Assembly: GCF_028554725.1 (NCBI RefSeq)
Contig: NC_071669.1
Coordinates: 59,133,501-59,197,500 of the forward strand
Length of the DNA stretch: 64,000 nt
Source: Zeugodacus cucurbitae
Lineage: Eukaryota; Arthropoda; Insecta; Diptera; Tephritidae
Reading direction: 5' to 3'
The notes beneath the pieces were generated by a model that was given only the letters and a program-made list of their open reading frames with translations, had not been told where the DNA came from and did not search any database. Positions 36,237 to 47,755 of the stretch are shown piece by piece; position 1 is the stretch's first letter, and each line of letters starts with the position of its first letter. The position numbers and the translations under genes are program-made.

Positions 36237-37667
36237 TAAGGAGCCGGCCGAGCTATTCAAATACGGCGGCGAAGAGCTGATAAGGTGCTTGCATCAGCTT
36301 CTTTGCAGAATATGGTCGGAAGAAAGCATGCCTGACGATTGGGATCTCAGTGTACTCTGCCCAATACACAAAAAGGGAGACCCCACAATCTGCGCCAATT
36401 ACCGTGGGATAAGCCTCCTCAACATCGCGTATAAGGTTCTGTCGAGCGTATTGTGTGAAAGACTAAAGCCCACCGTCAACAAACTGATTGGACCTTATCA
36501 GTGTGGCTTTAGACCTGGAAAATCGACAACAGACCAGATATTCACCATGCGCCAAATTTTGGAGAAGACCCGTGAAAATAGGATCGACACACACCATCTC
36601 TTTGTCGACTTTTAAGCTGCTTTCGACAGCACGAAAAGGAGCTGCCTTTATGCCGCGATGTCTGAATTTGGTATCCCCGCAAAACTAATACGGCTGTGTA
36701 AGCTGACGTTGAGCAACACCAAAAGCTCCGTCAGGATCGGGAAGGACCTCTCCGAGCCGTTCGATACCAGACGAGGTTTCAGACAAGGTGACTCACTATC
36801 GTGCGACTTCTTTAACTTGATGCTGGAAAAAATTATAAGAGCTGCAGAGCTAAATAGAGAAGGTACAATCTTCTACAAGAGTGTACAGCTACTGGCGTAC
36901 GCCGATGATATCGATATCATTGGAAACAACACCCGCGCCGTTAGTTTTGCTTTTTCCAGACTGGATAAGGAAGCGAAGCGTATGGGTCTGGTGGTGAACG
37001 AGGACAAGACGAAATATCTCCTGTCATCGAACAAACAGTCAGCGCATTCGCGTCTTGGCTCCCACGTCACTGTTGACAGTCATAACTTTGAAGTTGTAGA
37101 CAATTTCGTTTATCTGGGAACCAGCATTAACAGCAATAACAATGTCAGCCTGGAAATCCAACGCAGAATCACTCTTGCCAACAGGTGCTACTTTGGCAAT
37201 TGAAAAGTAAAGTCCTCTCTCGACGAACAAAAACCAAACTCTACAAGTTACTCATCATTCCCGTCCTACTTTACGGTGCAGAAGCGTGGACGATGTCAAC
37301 ATCCGATGAGACGGCACTAGGAGTTTTCGAGAGAAAGGTTTTGCGGAAGATTTATGGTCCCTTAAACATTGGCAACGGCGAATACCGCAGACGATGGAAC
37401 GATGAGCTGTATGTGTATTCGACGACATAGACATATGTAGTCCAGCGAATAAAAAGACAGCGGCTACGTTGGCTAGGTCATGTTGTTCGAATGGATGAAA
37501 GTGCTCCAGCTCTGAAAGTATTCGATGCAGTACCCGCTGGTGGAAGCCGGGGAAGAGGGAGACCTCCACTCCGATGGAATGACCAGGTGGAGAGGGACCT
37601 GGCTTCGCTTGGTATAACCAATTGGCGCCAAACTGCCAGAAGCGCGCTGTTTTGGACTCGGCTATAA
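36229..37667 (+). pseudogene. RTE-like reverse transcriptase pseudogene
   Basis: Pieces in order: PAELFKYGGEELIRCLHQLL, CPIHKKGDPTICANYRGISL, the fingers region LIGPYQCGFRPGKSTTDQIF, motif A FVDF-stop-AAFDS, RRGFRQGDSLSC (motif B) and LLAYADDIDIIG (motif C with the YADD box). The C-terminal part follows with VLLYGAEAWT, then RLRWLGHVVRMD, RGRGRPPLRW and NWRQTARS, to TAA at 37665-37667. Damage: a stop in motif A (AAG to TAA, 36613-36615); a stop and frameshift after NRCYFGN at 37201-37203 caused by a small deletion; another stop and shift near 37428. The catalytic Asp codons of motifs A and C remain. The endonuclease domain is absent. Confidence 0.88.
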
Positions 37668-37710
37668 CCGCGTAAGCGGTGTCTACGCCAGTCAAAAGAA
37701 GAAGAATAAG
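36237..37710 (+). mobile_element. 5'-truncated RTE-like non-LTR retrotransposon
   Basis: Begins abruptly in the reverse transcriptase region and ends with a very short 3' untranslated region of about 40 bp closing on AAAAGAAGAAGAATAAGG, the compact 3' end typical of RTE-clade elements. Two further fragments of the same family sit at 50029-50945. It is GC-richer than its surroundings, as expected for a recent foreign coding sequence. The exact 5' junction is judged from where protein homology starts. Confidence 0.8.
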
Positions 37711-38132
37711 GAATTTTAGATTTCCACTGGATTGACAATTTTTTTATCATCATCATCATTTGTCATTTTTTTACAATAAATAAAAAAATGTTTAAACTTC
37801 AAGCGTGAGTGATATTTTCTTAAATTTGGTATAACCTCACAATTTTAATTTTAATTTAAAATACATTTCATCTTGACATTTTCAATTATTTTATTAATCA
37901 GTTCAGCAAGTTCTCCCTGAAGTCTGCTATGTTTGCTATTTCACAGTGATTATACTCTCGAAAACGCATATTGCGAATTAATGGCATTTTTTGAGATTTT
38001 CAACCAAATTTCATTTGAAAAATTATGTATTAAGTCACACATTTATGTCTAGTATTTTTAATATACATCTGAGTCTTTGTGATTTCCAAATGTAAGATTA
38101 TATGCTTCGAATTTAGAGATATTTACCAGATA

Positions 38133-38516
38133 TAGTAGTATTTCAAAGCTGGAAGCCAATTTTAAAAATGTTTCAACAGAATGTAACCATCATCATTTTA
38201 TTTGCTCTTGAAATTATTATTTTTTTGTTAAAATCTTCAAAAATAGAGTATTTCGGGCTGAAAGCAGAGCAAGTAATATGAGATTTCATTCTCAAATCAT
38301 ATAAATCACGACTATTATGTGCAATAGTGTGGTTATCAATCAAAATAATGATATCTAAGATTGAAAATATATCTATTATAGCAAACAATTATAATTTTGT
38401 CCTATATTATGAAGGCTTTCTGATAGGAACTCGAATCCACATTTCAAATACTAATTTCCGTATATTTTCTTATAGCTATCCACTACATTAGCTATATGCG
38501 CCAAAATGTAGGCAAC
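38133..38516. repeat. Duplicated segment, family D (copy D1)
   Basis: About 385 bp with a paralogue at 41110-41504 in the same orientation. Shared blocks include 'agtagtatttcaaagct', 'aaaatcttcaaaaata', 'atgagatttcattctcaa' and a terminal GCGCCAAAATGTAGGCAAC that is identical in both. Overall similarity is moderate with indels. No coding frame and no inverted ends seen. Confidence 0.7.
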
Positions 38517-41109
38517 TTTTTCTTAAATAATAATTTATCAGTATTTTGCTGTAGCATACATTTAGGAGTGTTATTATTAAACCTACTGTAGATAAAGTTT
38601 ACTCAAACAGTTTTTTGATATAATAAAGAGTGTTTTTTAGACATGTGGTTTTCAAGAAGAGTATAAAACGCATTTAATTTAAGGTTGTAGCAAAAAAAAG
38701 ATAAAGGTTAGACATTATGTTTTAAAAATTCGTTTCGGATAAGTTCCAACCGAGCGGCTTAATTTTCCACCATTTTTTTTAGCAATTTGGACTGTATCCC
38801 TTTAATAATAAAAACAGATTAATATACAAATTAAAGGAGCAAAGAAGAGATTTATTAATGACTTAGGAAAGAATTTTTGCATATGTCTAAAATTCTGAAT
38901 AAATAAATATCTTTTATCGAAAAAATCTCCAGAAAATTTAAAAAAATATATATTTTATATTATTTATGAATTAAATGTTTAACCGTTAAATGCGTTCCTT
39001 GTCTTATGTGATACATGCGATTTAAAGCAATTAAGCCTTCATAATTCGATCAAATTATTTTGTATTTATTTTGGTTTACTCATAGTAGGCGTCATAAATG
39101 CTAACGGTCAAATGCTAACGGTCTACTCAGTGACCTAACGAAGTGGTCGGAAGTCTCTATTTTGGGGTTGTACTCATGCGTTTAAGGGTTCAGATATAAT
39201 TTTGGGATTTTTTAAATATTGTACTCCACTATAACGTTAAAAATTTTCAATTTTTCTAGAATTTTAGATTAGCATTAACGTTTTTTTTATTATCAAAAAT
39301 AATATGTTCTCATTAACGTGATTTTACTGTATTTTTGCAAAATCACATTTCATCTAAATTATGCATGCAACCTTTTGCGACTCTCCTTTGACAGATTAAC
39401 GACAAAGCGCAGACATATTTAACTTCATTACCGGCGCTCGTGCAAATATAAGAATAGCAGAAGGTCACACAGCGAAGCTAAGGTAAACACACGTGTAAAT
39501 GCGAGAACAGACTGGCAAAATAATCTAATTGTTGCTAATGTGTGAATGTGCTAATCTGAAGACACGTGCGAATTTACTTACTTGGAAATATACAAATGCA
39601 TATATATGTATGTATGTATATGGTATGTGTCAATAAGCAGATTTACATCAAAGATACAAAATGGTCAGCTTCATTGTGTGCGTAGTAGTTTTTACACACA
39701 CACACGGCATATTTATTACGAAAACTCATTGTGAGTGCAAATCACTTGTTCTCCCTTTTTTATTTGTTTCTCTTTTGTATAATGCTGTTTTTTTGTTGTT
39801 GTTGTTCTTTTTATTCTTTTTTTGGCAATTTTTCGTACTTTCTAAAACATTTTCCCATCAAACAGTGCAGCCAAACAGTCTGTAGCGAGCATTTTTACAC
39901 GCTTTACAACCGCTTTATATTGCATTTTTATGGACTTATGCCACCCTTTTCGGCCGAAATTTTATACATATATTGTAGTTTGGGCCTATCCCAAAGCGAT
40001 AACAATGCGTCACCGACCCAAACGGCCAACACAAAGGCATAAACTTTTAGGCTTTTGCCATGCTCTTCGCTGCTTATTTTGTATGGCATTCATGTTTAAC
40101 AGCGAATTTATGCAGCACTTGGGAGGGCGTTACTTGTGCGCGGGGAGAGGGGCTTTGGCTTTGTAACACACGCTGTTTTGCAAGCAATTGCCGGCAAACG
40201 CCTACATTATTGGCGGCACACAACACACTCATATAAACAGTTAGTCAATCCCTTGTGTGCAAGTGCGTGCAATTCTTTTTCTCTCCCCCTCTGTTTATGC
40301 AGCAGCAGAAACATCACGTAATCTGCACGTTTTTATGGCAAACATTGTAATATTTATATTCACCGTCGCCTACAATTACATGTTGTTAATGTTGTTGTTG
40401 GGTGCACGTACGTGCGTGGCATGCAACGCCCAGCAGGGAAAACAGGGAAAAAGGGATGCGCCGTTAATAAAGTAATTTCGATATTGTAAACAAGGCGCGC
40501 TCTCAATGGAAATAAACTTGCAGAAATGCGTGTATTGTTGTATTCGTATGCGAGTTATTGCAGTCCTGTCGCAGATCGAGGCATACTCGTTATGTTTACC
40601 CTCTTTACTATTACACGTTGTAGTTTATGAAATTTTTATAGTTCACTTTTGCTATAAAAGTAATTGCTGGATCGTAAATAAGAGTACGGCAATTATAATA
40701 AGCTTTAGTGGAGAGCTTTTCTAGCTGTATGGGTACTTTTCATACAGGTTTAGGAGAATTGAGTTTAGATATGACGTCATACTAGCGTTAATTTTAGAAA
40801 TAATTGAGAAGCTATGATTTTTATGGCAAAAAAAAACTAGAAAGCTGTCATATAGAGGGCCTAATCACTAATCACTAAAAAAATCGAGTTTACAGGAAAA
40901 TCGATTTAAACAATAAATGATGGATTTGCAAAATTTAACGTTTTTACAAGTTAGATATGCTTTCTTTCAATAATCTAGCGAGTTTGAGTCAATAATATTG
41001 AAGTTAAGACTCGCTTCGAGTCATATAAAATTGTTATGACAAAAATAGAGAGCCGTACATATATAAAGTTACCACTGAATGCCTGATGGATGTTTTTAAA
41101 AGCTGCTAC
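38517..41109. other. Non-coding stretch
   Basis: No gene. A 14-bp tandem duplication ('aatgctaacggtca' twice) lies at 39097-39124. Overlapping chance frames of 60-100 codons occur at 39.66-40.7 kb in a GC-richer zone. Confidence 0.5.
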
Positions 41110-41504
41110 AGTAGTATTTCAAAGCTCAAGCCCAATGGTAAAAATGTTCCCATAGGTGGCAACCATCAAGATTTTACCCTTGAAATGATTTTGTTCAGTA
41201 AAAATCTTCAAAAATACATCCAAAAAAATATTTGGGCCCTCTCTATGAATAGAGCAGGAAAATGAAATCAAGTATCCAAAAATTAAAAAAATAATGAGAT
41301 TTCATTCTCAATTTAAATATATCTAGTAGGTATGTGTAATAGTAGGTATTGCTAACAATAATAAGATAGAAAAACAAATAATAAAAATAATATATTATCA
41401 GGTCTTTCGAATATTATATCAAAACTATGTCCCAAAAACCAATTTTCACACGCTTGGTTATAGATAGTAAATATTTCAGGTATATGCGCCAAAATGTAGG
41501 CAAC
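41110..41504. repeat. Duplicated segment, family D (copy D2)
   Basis: Paralogue of 38133-38516, 3 kb away in direct orientation. The terminal word GCGCCAAAATGTAGGCAAC also recurs with two changes at 44858-44876. Confidence 0.7.
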
Positions 41505-43263
41505 AAAAAAATATATCGGATTTATTACAAACTTTATACAAGTATCTTATATGAGCCCTAGCAACAATAATTTGATTTATGAACTCGAATTTATTGGTAA
41601 TTTCGGTTTTTATTAATAAATACACAAAAAAATGGAGTTAGAAAATTGACGAAAAATTATCATTAAACGAAAATTTTTACGAAATTAAACTCCATATTCC
41701 AATTCAAATTCCATAAACACCCCAATGAAACTCTTGGTTAACTCAGAATGTCTTATGCACGTCAATAAGAACTCTTGGAACCTCTTAAACACGCTTTCGT
41801 GGCCTGAACTGCATGATAGATTATGAGATAAACCCTTAAATTTAATATTAAAAATTTAGAAACTAGTTCAATCAGAAATTACAACGAAATTCGAGTACTA
41901 TACAAAAAATCCATGGAATACCAAATGTGGTTCGCTAGAAGACTTTTTTCAATACCAGAAAAACCACTTTGAGTTTAACATATAATTTTTAACCAAGGTC
42001 TCTAAGTATAATAATCAAGAAGTTGAAGTTAAGCACCACTATCAAACAGTTCAAATGCAAACTAGCACTATCATATTAGAAGTAGCTCCCTAAATGTACG
42101 CATACATACTTTTCCAGCGCTTACTTCCGACAAACGCATTGCATTTACAATCGCTTAAGCTACAAAGTCAGAAAAAAAAACAAAAACAAATTTGGCTGGT
42201 ATTAACGCACCATGTAAATGGCTTGATATTAGCATGTGAGTGCCACAAGCAATGTTACTCATACGCCATGTGGGCATGTAGTCGCTGGAACAGTGTGTAG
42301 TAAGCAGCGCATATATGAGCTTGTTAAACACGCACACTGAACTCAATGCATTTATTTAAATGTATGCAAATAAGTGTATGTATTTTTATGCATTTGTGTG
42401 TGTGTGTGTGCGTTACGGCGTGCTCCAAAAATGCCGCGCGAATCAGTTCATTGATAGCACACTCTGTTTTATATGAACTCACTGCCGCCTGCCTGGTTGC
42501 CTGTCTGCCTGCAAGTAAGTGATATTGCGCTCAAATGGCGGCGGCGTTTATTTGTTGGTGTGCGCATTAGCAACGTGCGATTAACATAAATACCGAGGCT
42601 GCCAGCGCATTTATGTTGTAAAAGTCGGTGTAATATGCGCACCATAAAATGTTTTATTTGAGCAAGTGAAATGTGCGTTGACCATGCGAGTTTGTGGAGC
42701 AAAAAAACTAAAAGAAAATCAAAATTTACAAATCACCAACAAAAATGTGTGCTAAGCACGCAAGTGTTTGCGCTAGTGCCCTCAATTTTCGGATGGATTT
42801 TACAGTTATTGCGTGCGGGCATATATATAAATATGTACATATATATCATATACCATAAATACTTACATACAGGAAATCATTATATACAGCCAAGTAGTCA
42901 AGTAGTGGAAATTTAATTAGTCTGCTACATTAGCTAGTTTGTAGCAAAAAATACAATTTAAAAAGAATATTTAAATTCCATTTTGAATTATATCTATATA
43001 TATATAAATATGTGGTAAAACCATTCGGATTAAAAAATTTGTTTTTTTTTAAGATTATGAGTGATGTTGGTAACCCTTGAATGAAACTATGAAACCATTT
43101 TTTCGACACTACCGTATAATTTTCATGATATTAACCAATTATTGGATGCCTCAAATGAAATTATTCAGATTATACTGATTAAGGAGTATGACACTGGAAC
43201 TATGGAATTTTTTCATTTTCGCTCAACCCAAACATAACCTAAATACTACAGGCTTCTTTATTA
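41505..43263. other. Non-coding stretch
   Basis: No gene; TG microsatellite at 42395-42410 and (CTGC)-like words near 42.49 kb. Confidence 0.55.
42395..42410. repeat. (TG)n microsatellite
   Basis: Perfect TG run of about eight units. Confidence 0.85.
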
Positions 43264-43265
43264 TA

Positions 43266-44063
43266 AATGGTTTTTCAATAGGGACGCTACGAAAGTAGAC
43301 CGATAGGGACAGCAAACGACGCCATATTTTTTCCGCTCTTTTGACATTTCTATTCAGTAAGGTTTGCCATTTCATCATGGAAAGACATACGATCCAACAG
43401 CGAGTCGAATTTATTAAAATGTATTACCGAAATTCGGAGTCAGTGGCCTCAACTTTATGAGCGCTACGTCTAATTTATGGTCGGCTCAATTCTGGCTGAA
43501 TGACTTCGTCAATAAGCAAAAAATGTATTATTGGTCAGGCAGTAATCCACACGTAATCCATGAGTCACCATTGCATCCCGAAATAATTACGGTTTGATGC
43601 GGTTTATGGGCCGGTGGCGTCATTGGGCCGTACTTCTTCTGTGATGATCAATACCGCCGCGTTACTATGAATGGGAATCGCTACTGCTCCGAATATTTTT
43701 GACCCGAAATTGATAATATGGACTTGGACAATATGTGATTCCAACAGCACGGCGCCACAAGCCACACAGCGAATGTCACAATAGATTTATCGAAAACCAA
43801 GTTTGGTAAACGTGTTATCGTGCGATTTGATGCCGTTAGATTATTCCCTGTGGGGCTACGTCGAGTCTAGTGGTCTATGCCATCAATCCAGTGACGATTG
43901 ATGAACTTCGTACGAATATCGAATGTGAAATTGCAGCAGTATCGGGCGATTTATGATTGAAGTTAAGTTGGGACTTCTGCAAGCGTGCCCAAGAATAAAA
44001 AATTTCATAGACATCCCAAACCGTTTTGGTTTATTTTGCAGCGCTCTTATAGAAAAAACCCTT
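43266..44063 (+). mobile_element. Mariner/Tc1-group element, internally deleted
   Basis: 798 bp flanked by TA (43264-43265 and 44064-44065). Inverted ends: AATGGTTTTTCAATAGGG on the left and, read inward, AAGGGTTTTTTCTATAAG on the right, extending into CGCT. Same family as 11090-11889 but with a different internal deletion endpoint, so the two deletions are independent. Confidence 0.85.
43377..43960 (+). pseudogene. Mariner/Tc1-group transposase pseudogene
   Basis: MERHTIQQRVEFIKMYYRNS starts the N-terminal HTH, interrupted by a stop within about 30 codons and a deletion of most of the HTH-to-catalytic linker. The catalytic half reads CGLWAGGVIGPYFF, MDLDNM-stop-FQQHGATSHTANVTI and CDLMPLDYSLWGY in mixed frames. 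The QQDGA catalytic Asp is His, the same change as in the 11-kb copy. Several TGA/TAG stops. The third-position Asp (PLDYSLW) remains. Confidence 0.82.
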
Positions 44064-44371
44064 TATAATGGTAATTTACTTTAAGAACAGACCAGAAAAT
44101 ATGCTCCCGAACACAAAAACTGAAAGAGCATTTTCAATAAAGGGACTTTCTGTGACCTTAATACTTCTTTAATATTTATTCACCTGAAAAAGCCTACTAA
44201 TTCTCTTAATTTTTTTATGAAATAAATGTTCTGTTCATTAGGATTCTAAGTTTGGTATATCATGGTGTTAAAGTGATATTGTCTGATATTGGAAAGTCTT
44301 TAAAATTCACTGATAAAATTGAGGAGGTAAGATTTGCATCTAAATCAATTTCATCTAAAAGTTTTAAAGTA

Positions 44372-44809
44372 CAGTAGTTTTCCAAAATAACGAACACATT
44401 AATTTTCAGGCCTGTTCGTTATATCGAATTTTTCGTTAATTCGAGTACTCACTTAGAAGTATGTTTTTTCAATAAAAATTAGTTAAATATCAGTAAATTG
44501 CAGTTTAATAAATTATTTTACTTATACTCCTATTTGGTGCTGATCAATAATATTAACCTTGTTATAAAATTTTACATTTTTTCAATTTGCACATTTTTTT
44601 TGAATTTTTTCAAATTTTATTTTTAATTCTGGTTCGATGTTTTTTGATTTTTTTCTCTTTCTTCATATGTCTTCTTCATATTGTTCGTTAAACCGAGTAC
44701 TTACAAATCCCCGATGTTCGTTATTTACGGTACTCAATGTAACAAATTTACTTGTTCGTTATAAGCGGTTTTCGTTAAAACGAATATTCGTTATTTCGGA
44801 AAACTACTG
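44372..44809. mobile_element. Pogo/Tc1-type MITE
   Basis: 438 bp flanked by TA (44370-44371 and 44810-44811). Ends are near-identical inverted repeats of about 25 bp beginning CAGTAGTTTTCC(A/G)AAATAA. Further inverted 'ttcgtta' words lie inside. No coding capacity. CAGTA-type ends and TA targets suggest mobilisation by a pogo-like transposase. Confidence 0.85.
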
Positions 44810-44811
44810 TA

Positions 44812-47077
44812 TATAAGACATATATGAAAACCTTCAATTCCGAGATTTTTATTGCATGCGCCAAAATGCAGGCCACGAACTCATAATACAAGCTGCTGAC
44901 GTCACTTTAGCGAACTTTCGATCAAGTAAGCTGCTTCAGAATATTTTGTTCACAAAAAGATGGCATTGTATGTCGATAAAAAGAACACTATTCATGATAA
45001 TTTAGCACTTGCTATACCAAAGATGTCGTTCAGTGTTTGATTGGTTTGATGTTTTAACAGTTCAATAGCGATACTGTATGCCTTTTTTGAAGAAGATACA
45101 TTTAAATTAAGCCCACCTTTTCTAATGACATTAAAATTATTAATATGTCCTTTGCGAAATACCCTAAATATCACAAGCGCTTAACCAGTATCTAAACCTT
45201 TTCAATCTCACAGTGAACTCAACCACTATGCGTTACCTAATCAAATACAATTTGGTATTATCCTACTAATAAATTTGAAATTTTTCGCGCTTAACTGCCT
45301 AATTGCGCGTGGCTTGTTAACTCGTCGAGTGATTTGGGGGAAAAAAATAACAAAATTATACAATCATTACATTAGCATATTGAAATAATTATACCCAATT
45401 TCCTTTACAATACTCCTAGTGCCACCGTGCGCCATTAATGCTGTCAGCTTGCATAATATTATTTTTAATAGAACACCGTAAATTGACACAGTTCTATGCC
45501 ATAATGCGCCTTGTGTAATGAAATAAACCTGCCACGGCGTTTTCATATGCATAACCTTCAATTGTTTTTACCCCAACCTCTTCTTCTTCTTTTCCTTCTT
45601 ATGTTACGCTCCTCTGCCACAAACGTGTCCCCGCCACACTTCATAACCCAGCAATTTCCCACGTAATTTGTACGCTTTCAGTTGTTCTCTGCGGCGGCGG
45701 CGACTTAAAAACTTTATGATTTCAAATATTCCCGAGCCCATTTGGGAATAATTACGTCGTCTAACCGCTAACCCAATGGCGTTCAACTCAGCGCAATTAT
45801 GCGTTGCCACGTCTCCACAACTCACGCTCATTTACTTGCCAACGCTCCCGCTTGTCTATTTAAATCTGAACTGTAAACGGTACTGTGTGTGAGACGAACT
45901 CGCGTCGGTGCGCTTAAGCGGAAAGGTGGCCTTCAAATGTGCCACGTCTGTTTGTGACTTACCTGTTTCTATGTCATTCCACAGTTGTTGCTTGTTGCCG
46001 TTAGCGGTTGCCTGCCACCTTTTTGTGGTTTATGCGCGACTCCCACTCGATCTTTCTGCCTCTATATATATGTTTGTGAGTGCGCCTTTTCAATTGTGTC
46101 GCCGCTACGCCTGTCAACGTTGCTGTTTCAACGCTTGGTCGCTTTCGTTTTTCGCTGTTTTACTCCTTTCCCGCCTTTTTTACATACATACACACCTACA
46201 AGTATATGTATCTCTTCAGTTTTTGTTTTATTTCTGTTCGCTCTCTATTACAGACGCGTCGTGTTGGCGAAAGTGCCACAACTGTCGTCACTTCCTTTTG
46301 CTTTCAGGCACCTCCTCTTTAGGCACCCTTTTGCCAATGTGTCTAACGGTTCAGCTGTCAATATGTCGCCGTTTGTATGTAAATTTACACATACATATAG
46401 ACAATATCTATATACTCGTGTGCGCTGTTGTTACGTCCTCGAAATTGAATTAATAATCTGGAAAGATGAGAATGATGGATAAGTTAATGGAAATTTAATT
46501 TTAATGTTAAAATTGAAATTGACATTTGAGTACGTTGCGCTGACATACAGACATACATACATACATATATATGGTACATTAACTAGGGTGCAGCTTGTAT
46601 AAATATTTGTTTAGTTACAATATAAGTATCTGTGTGTATAGAAAATCTATTATTAGTTGGCATATTGTGGTGACTATGTAAAGCTTTTAAGTGGCGTAAC
46701 CAAAACAATTTTGTGACGCAATCTCTTTAAGAAAATATTGCACAATATTTTGATGGAAGTGAAACAGGGGAGGTTGAACAAGGCTTTGTTTTTAGCAAAC
46801 AAAGAGAAGAAGAAATTGCATTTAGCTTTCCTAACCTCTATTGTGCTCTAATAATATTCATAACCTGCTTTGTTGGGGTCATGAAAGCTAGTCTTTGGTA
46901 AAATATGATCAAGTTCTAAGGATCTTTCGAATCTCATGTATAGGTAAATTGCCTAGAGCTCACCATAAATCTGCTTAAGTGATTTCTATGAATTGCCGGA
47001 GGTTTGGAATTTGTCCTGGGTAGTTGAAAGTGTGAGATCCAAGATGTTTCAACCCTCAAATCGCAAAGGTGGTTTAT
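44812..47077. other. Non-coding stretch
   Basis: Contains one weak minus-strand frame (separate entry). Frames of 165-181 codons at 45.9-46.5 kb (+) overlap one another in different frames, are very Cys/Phe/Leu-rich and lack domain signs, so they are not called. ATAC-like microsatellite at 46545-46570. Confidence 0.5.
44992..45174 (-). other. Short unidentified open frame
   Basis: 60 codons starting MIFRVFRKGHINNFNVIRKG and containing SKKAYSIAIELLKHQTNQ. Residue composition is balanced, unlike most chance frames here, which suggests a fragment of a once-coding sequence. No family recognised. Confidence 0.2.
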
Positions 47078-47358
47078 TCAAGAAGTAAGTGTTAAGATAA
47101 GATTATCTTGTCTTCTTTCAAACATTTTCTAACAAGTGGTGTTCTCTAAGGCTATTGGATACTGACCAGATAAAGCCACTGCAAGTAAAGAGATACGGAC
47201 TTTGCGAATTTTACCGAAGACAAAACGCTCCCTAGACCTCACGTCAGATTAAAAGAGCCTTGCGATTACTCCAGATTTAGTAGTTAAACAGAGTTCGTCA
47301 AAATCAAGGGAGTCTCCGCCATCTAATAGTAATCCACACAGAACGAAGTTGCTCTCAT
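47078..47358 (-). pseudogene. Broken small secreted-protein-like gene, unit 1
   Basis: Minus strand. An ATG at 47356-47358 is followed, one base out of frame, by a hydrophobic LCGLLLDGGDSLD segment and then DELCLTTKSGVIARLF, stop, SDVRSRERFVFGKIRKV, GQYPIALENTTC, stop, KMFERRQDN, ending in TGA at 47078-47080. Two nonsense codons (one replacing Trp, one replacing Tyr in unit 2) and one frameshift. The start region plus hydrophobic stretch resembles a secretion signal. No family recognised. Calling this a former gene rests on matching frames in two diverged units. Confidence 0.42.
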
Positions 47359-47427
47359 TCTACTGATTGTAAGCCAGAAGAGCCTTTACTTGTTAGGTCA
47401 TCTAGTTTAAAATTCTCTGCGATCCTT

Positions 47428-47721
47428 CTAAAAACTAAATAACAGACTTAGGTGAGGTGAGATACGTTTATCTTCTCTTCTTTCAAACAACTTGTAACAA
47501 GTGGTGTTCTCTATGGCTTTTGGATACTGACCAGATACAGTCTCTGCGGCTAAGGAAATATGGACTTTGCGAAATTTACCGAACACAAAAAGCTCCCTAG
47601 ACTTCACGTCGGACCAGAAGACCTTTGCGATTACTACAGAATTTGTAGTTAAACACAGTTCGTCAAGATCAAGGGAGTCTCCGGCATCTAATAGTAATCC
47701 ACACAGAAGAACAACGAAGAT
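47428..47721 (-). pseudogene. Broken small secreted-protein-like gene, unit 2
   Basis: Minus strand, open without stops from about 47717 to a TAG at 47428-47430: RIFVVLLCGLLLDAGDSLDL, DELCLTTNSVVIAKVFW, SDVKSRELFVFGKFRKV, then GQYPKAIENTTCYKLFERRE. The hydrophobic leader is intact, but the ATG and 5' untranslated region seen in unit 1 are deleted, and a stop codon lies directly upstream. A TATATAG box (about 47733-47740) remains upstream. Two cysteines in the presumed mature part. Function unknown; also explainable as a chance-open frame in duplicated DNA. Confidence 0.42.
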
Positions 47722-47755
47722 CCTTCAAAAAACTATATAGCAGACTTATGATTTG

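Larger units (their letters stand above)
47078..47755 (-). repeat. Tandem duplication, about 365-bp period
   Basis: Two direct units: the word AACAAGTGGTGTTCTCTA is at 47131 and 47496. Units are about 85-90% alike. The right unit lacks about 70 bp present in the left one (47349-47417). On the minus strand the units contain parallel coding-like frames (separate entries). Confidence 0.85.

Noticed and set aside
37255..37759. 93-146 codon minus-strand frames
   Set aside because: Antisense shadows of the RTE-like pseudogene's C-terminal coding region.
45908..46482. 181- and 165-codon overlapping plus-strand frames
   Set aside because: Two long frames in different phases over a CT-rich, low-complexity region; neither has a recognisable domain or codon preference.
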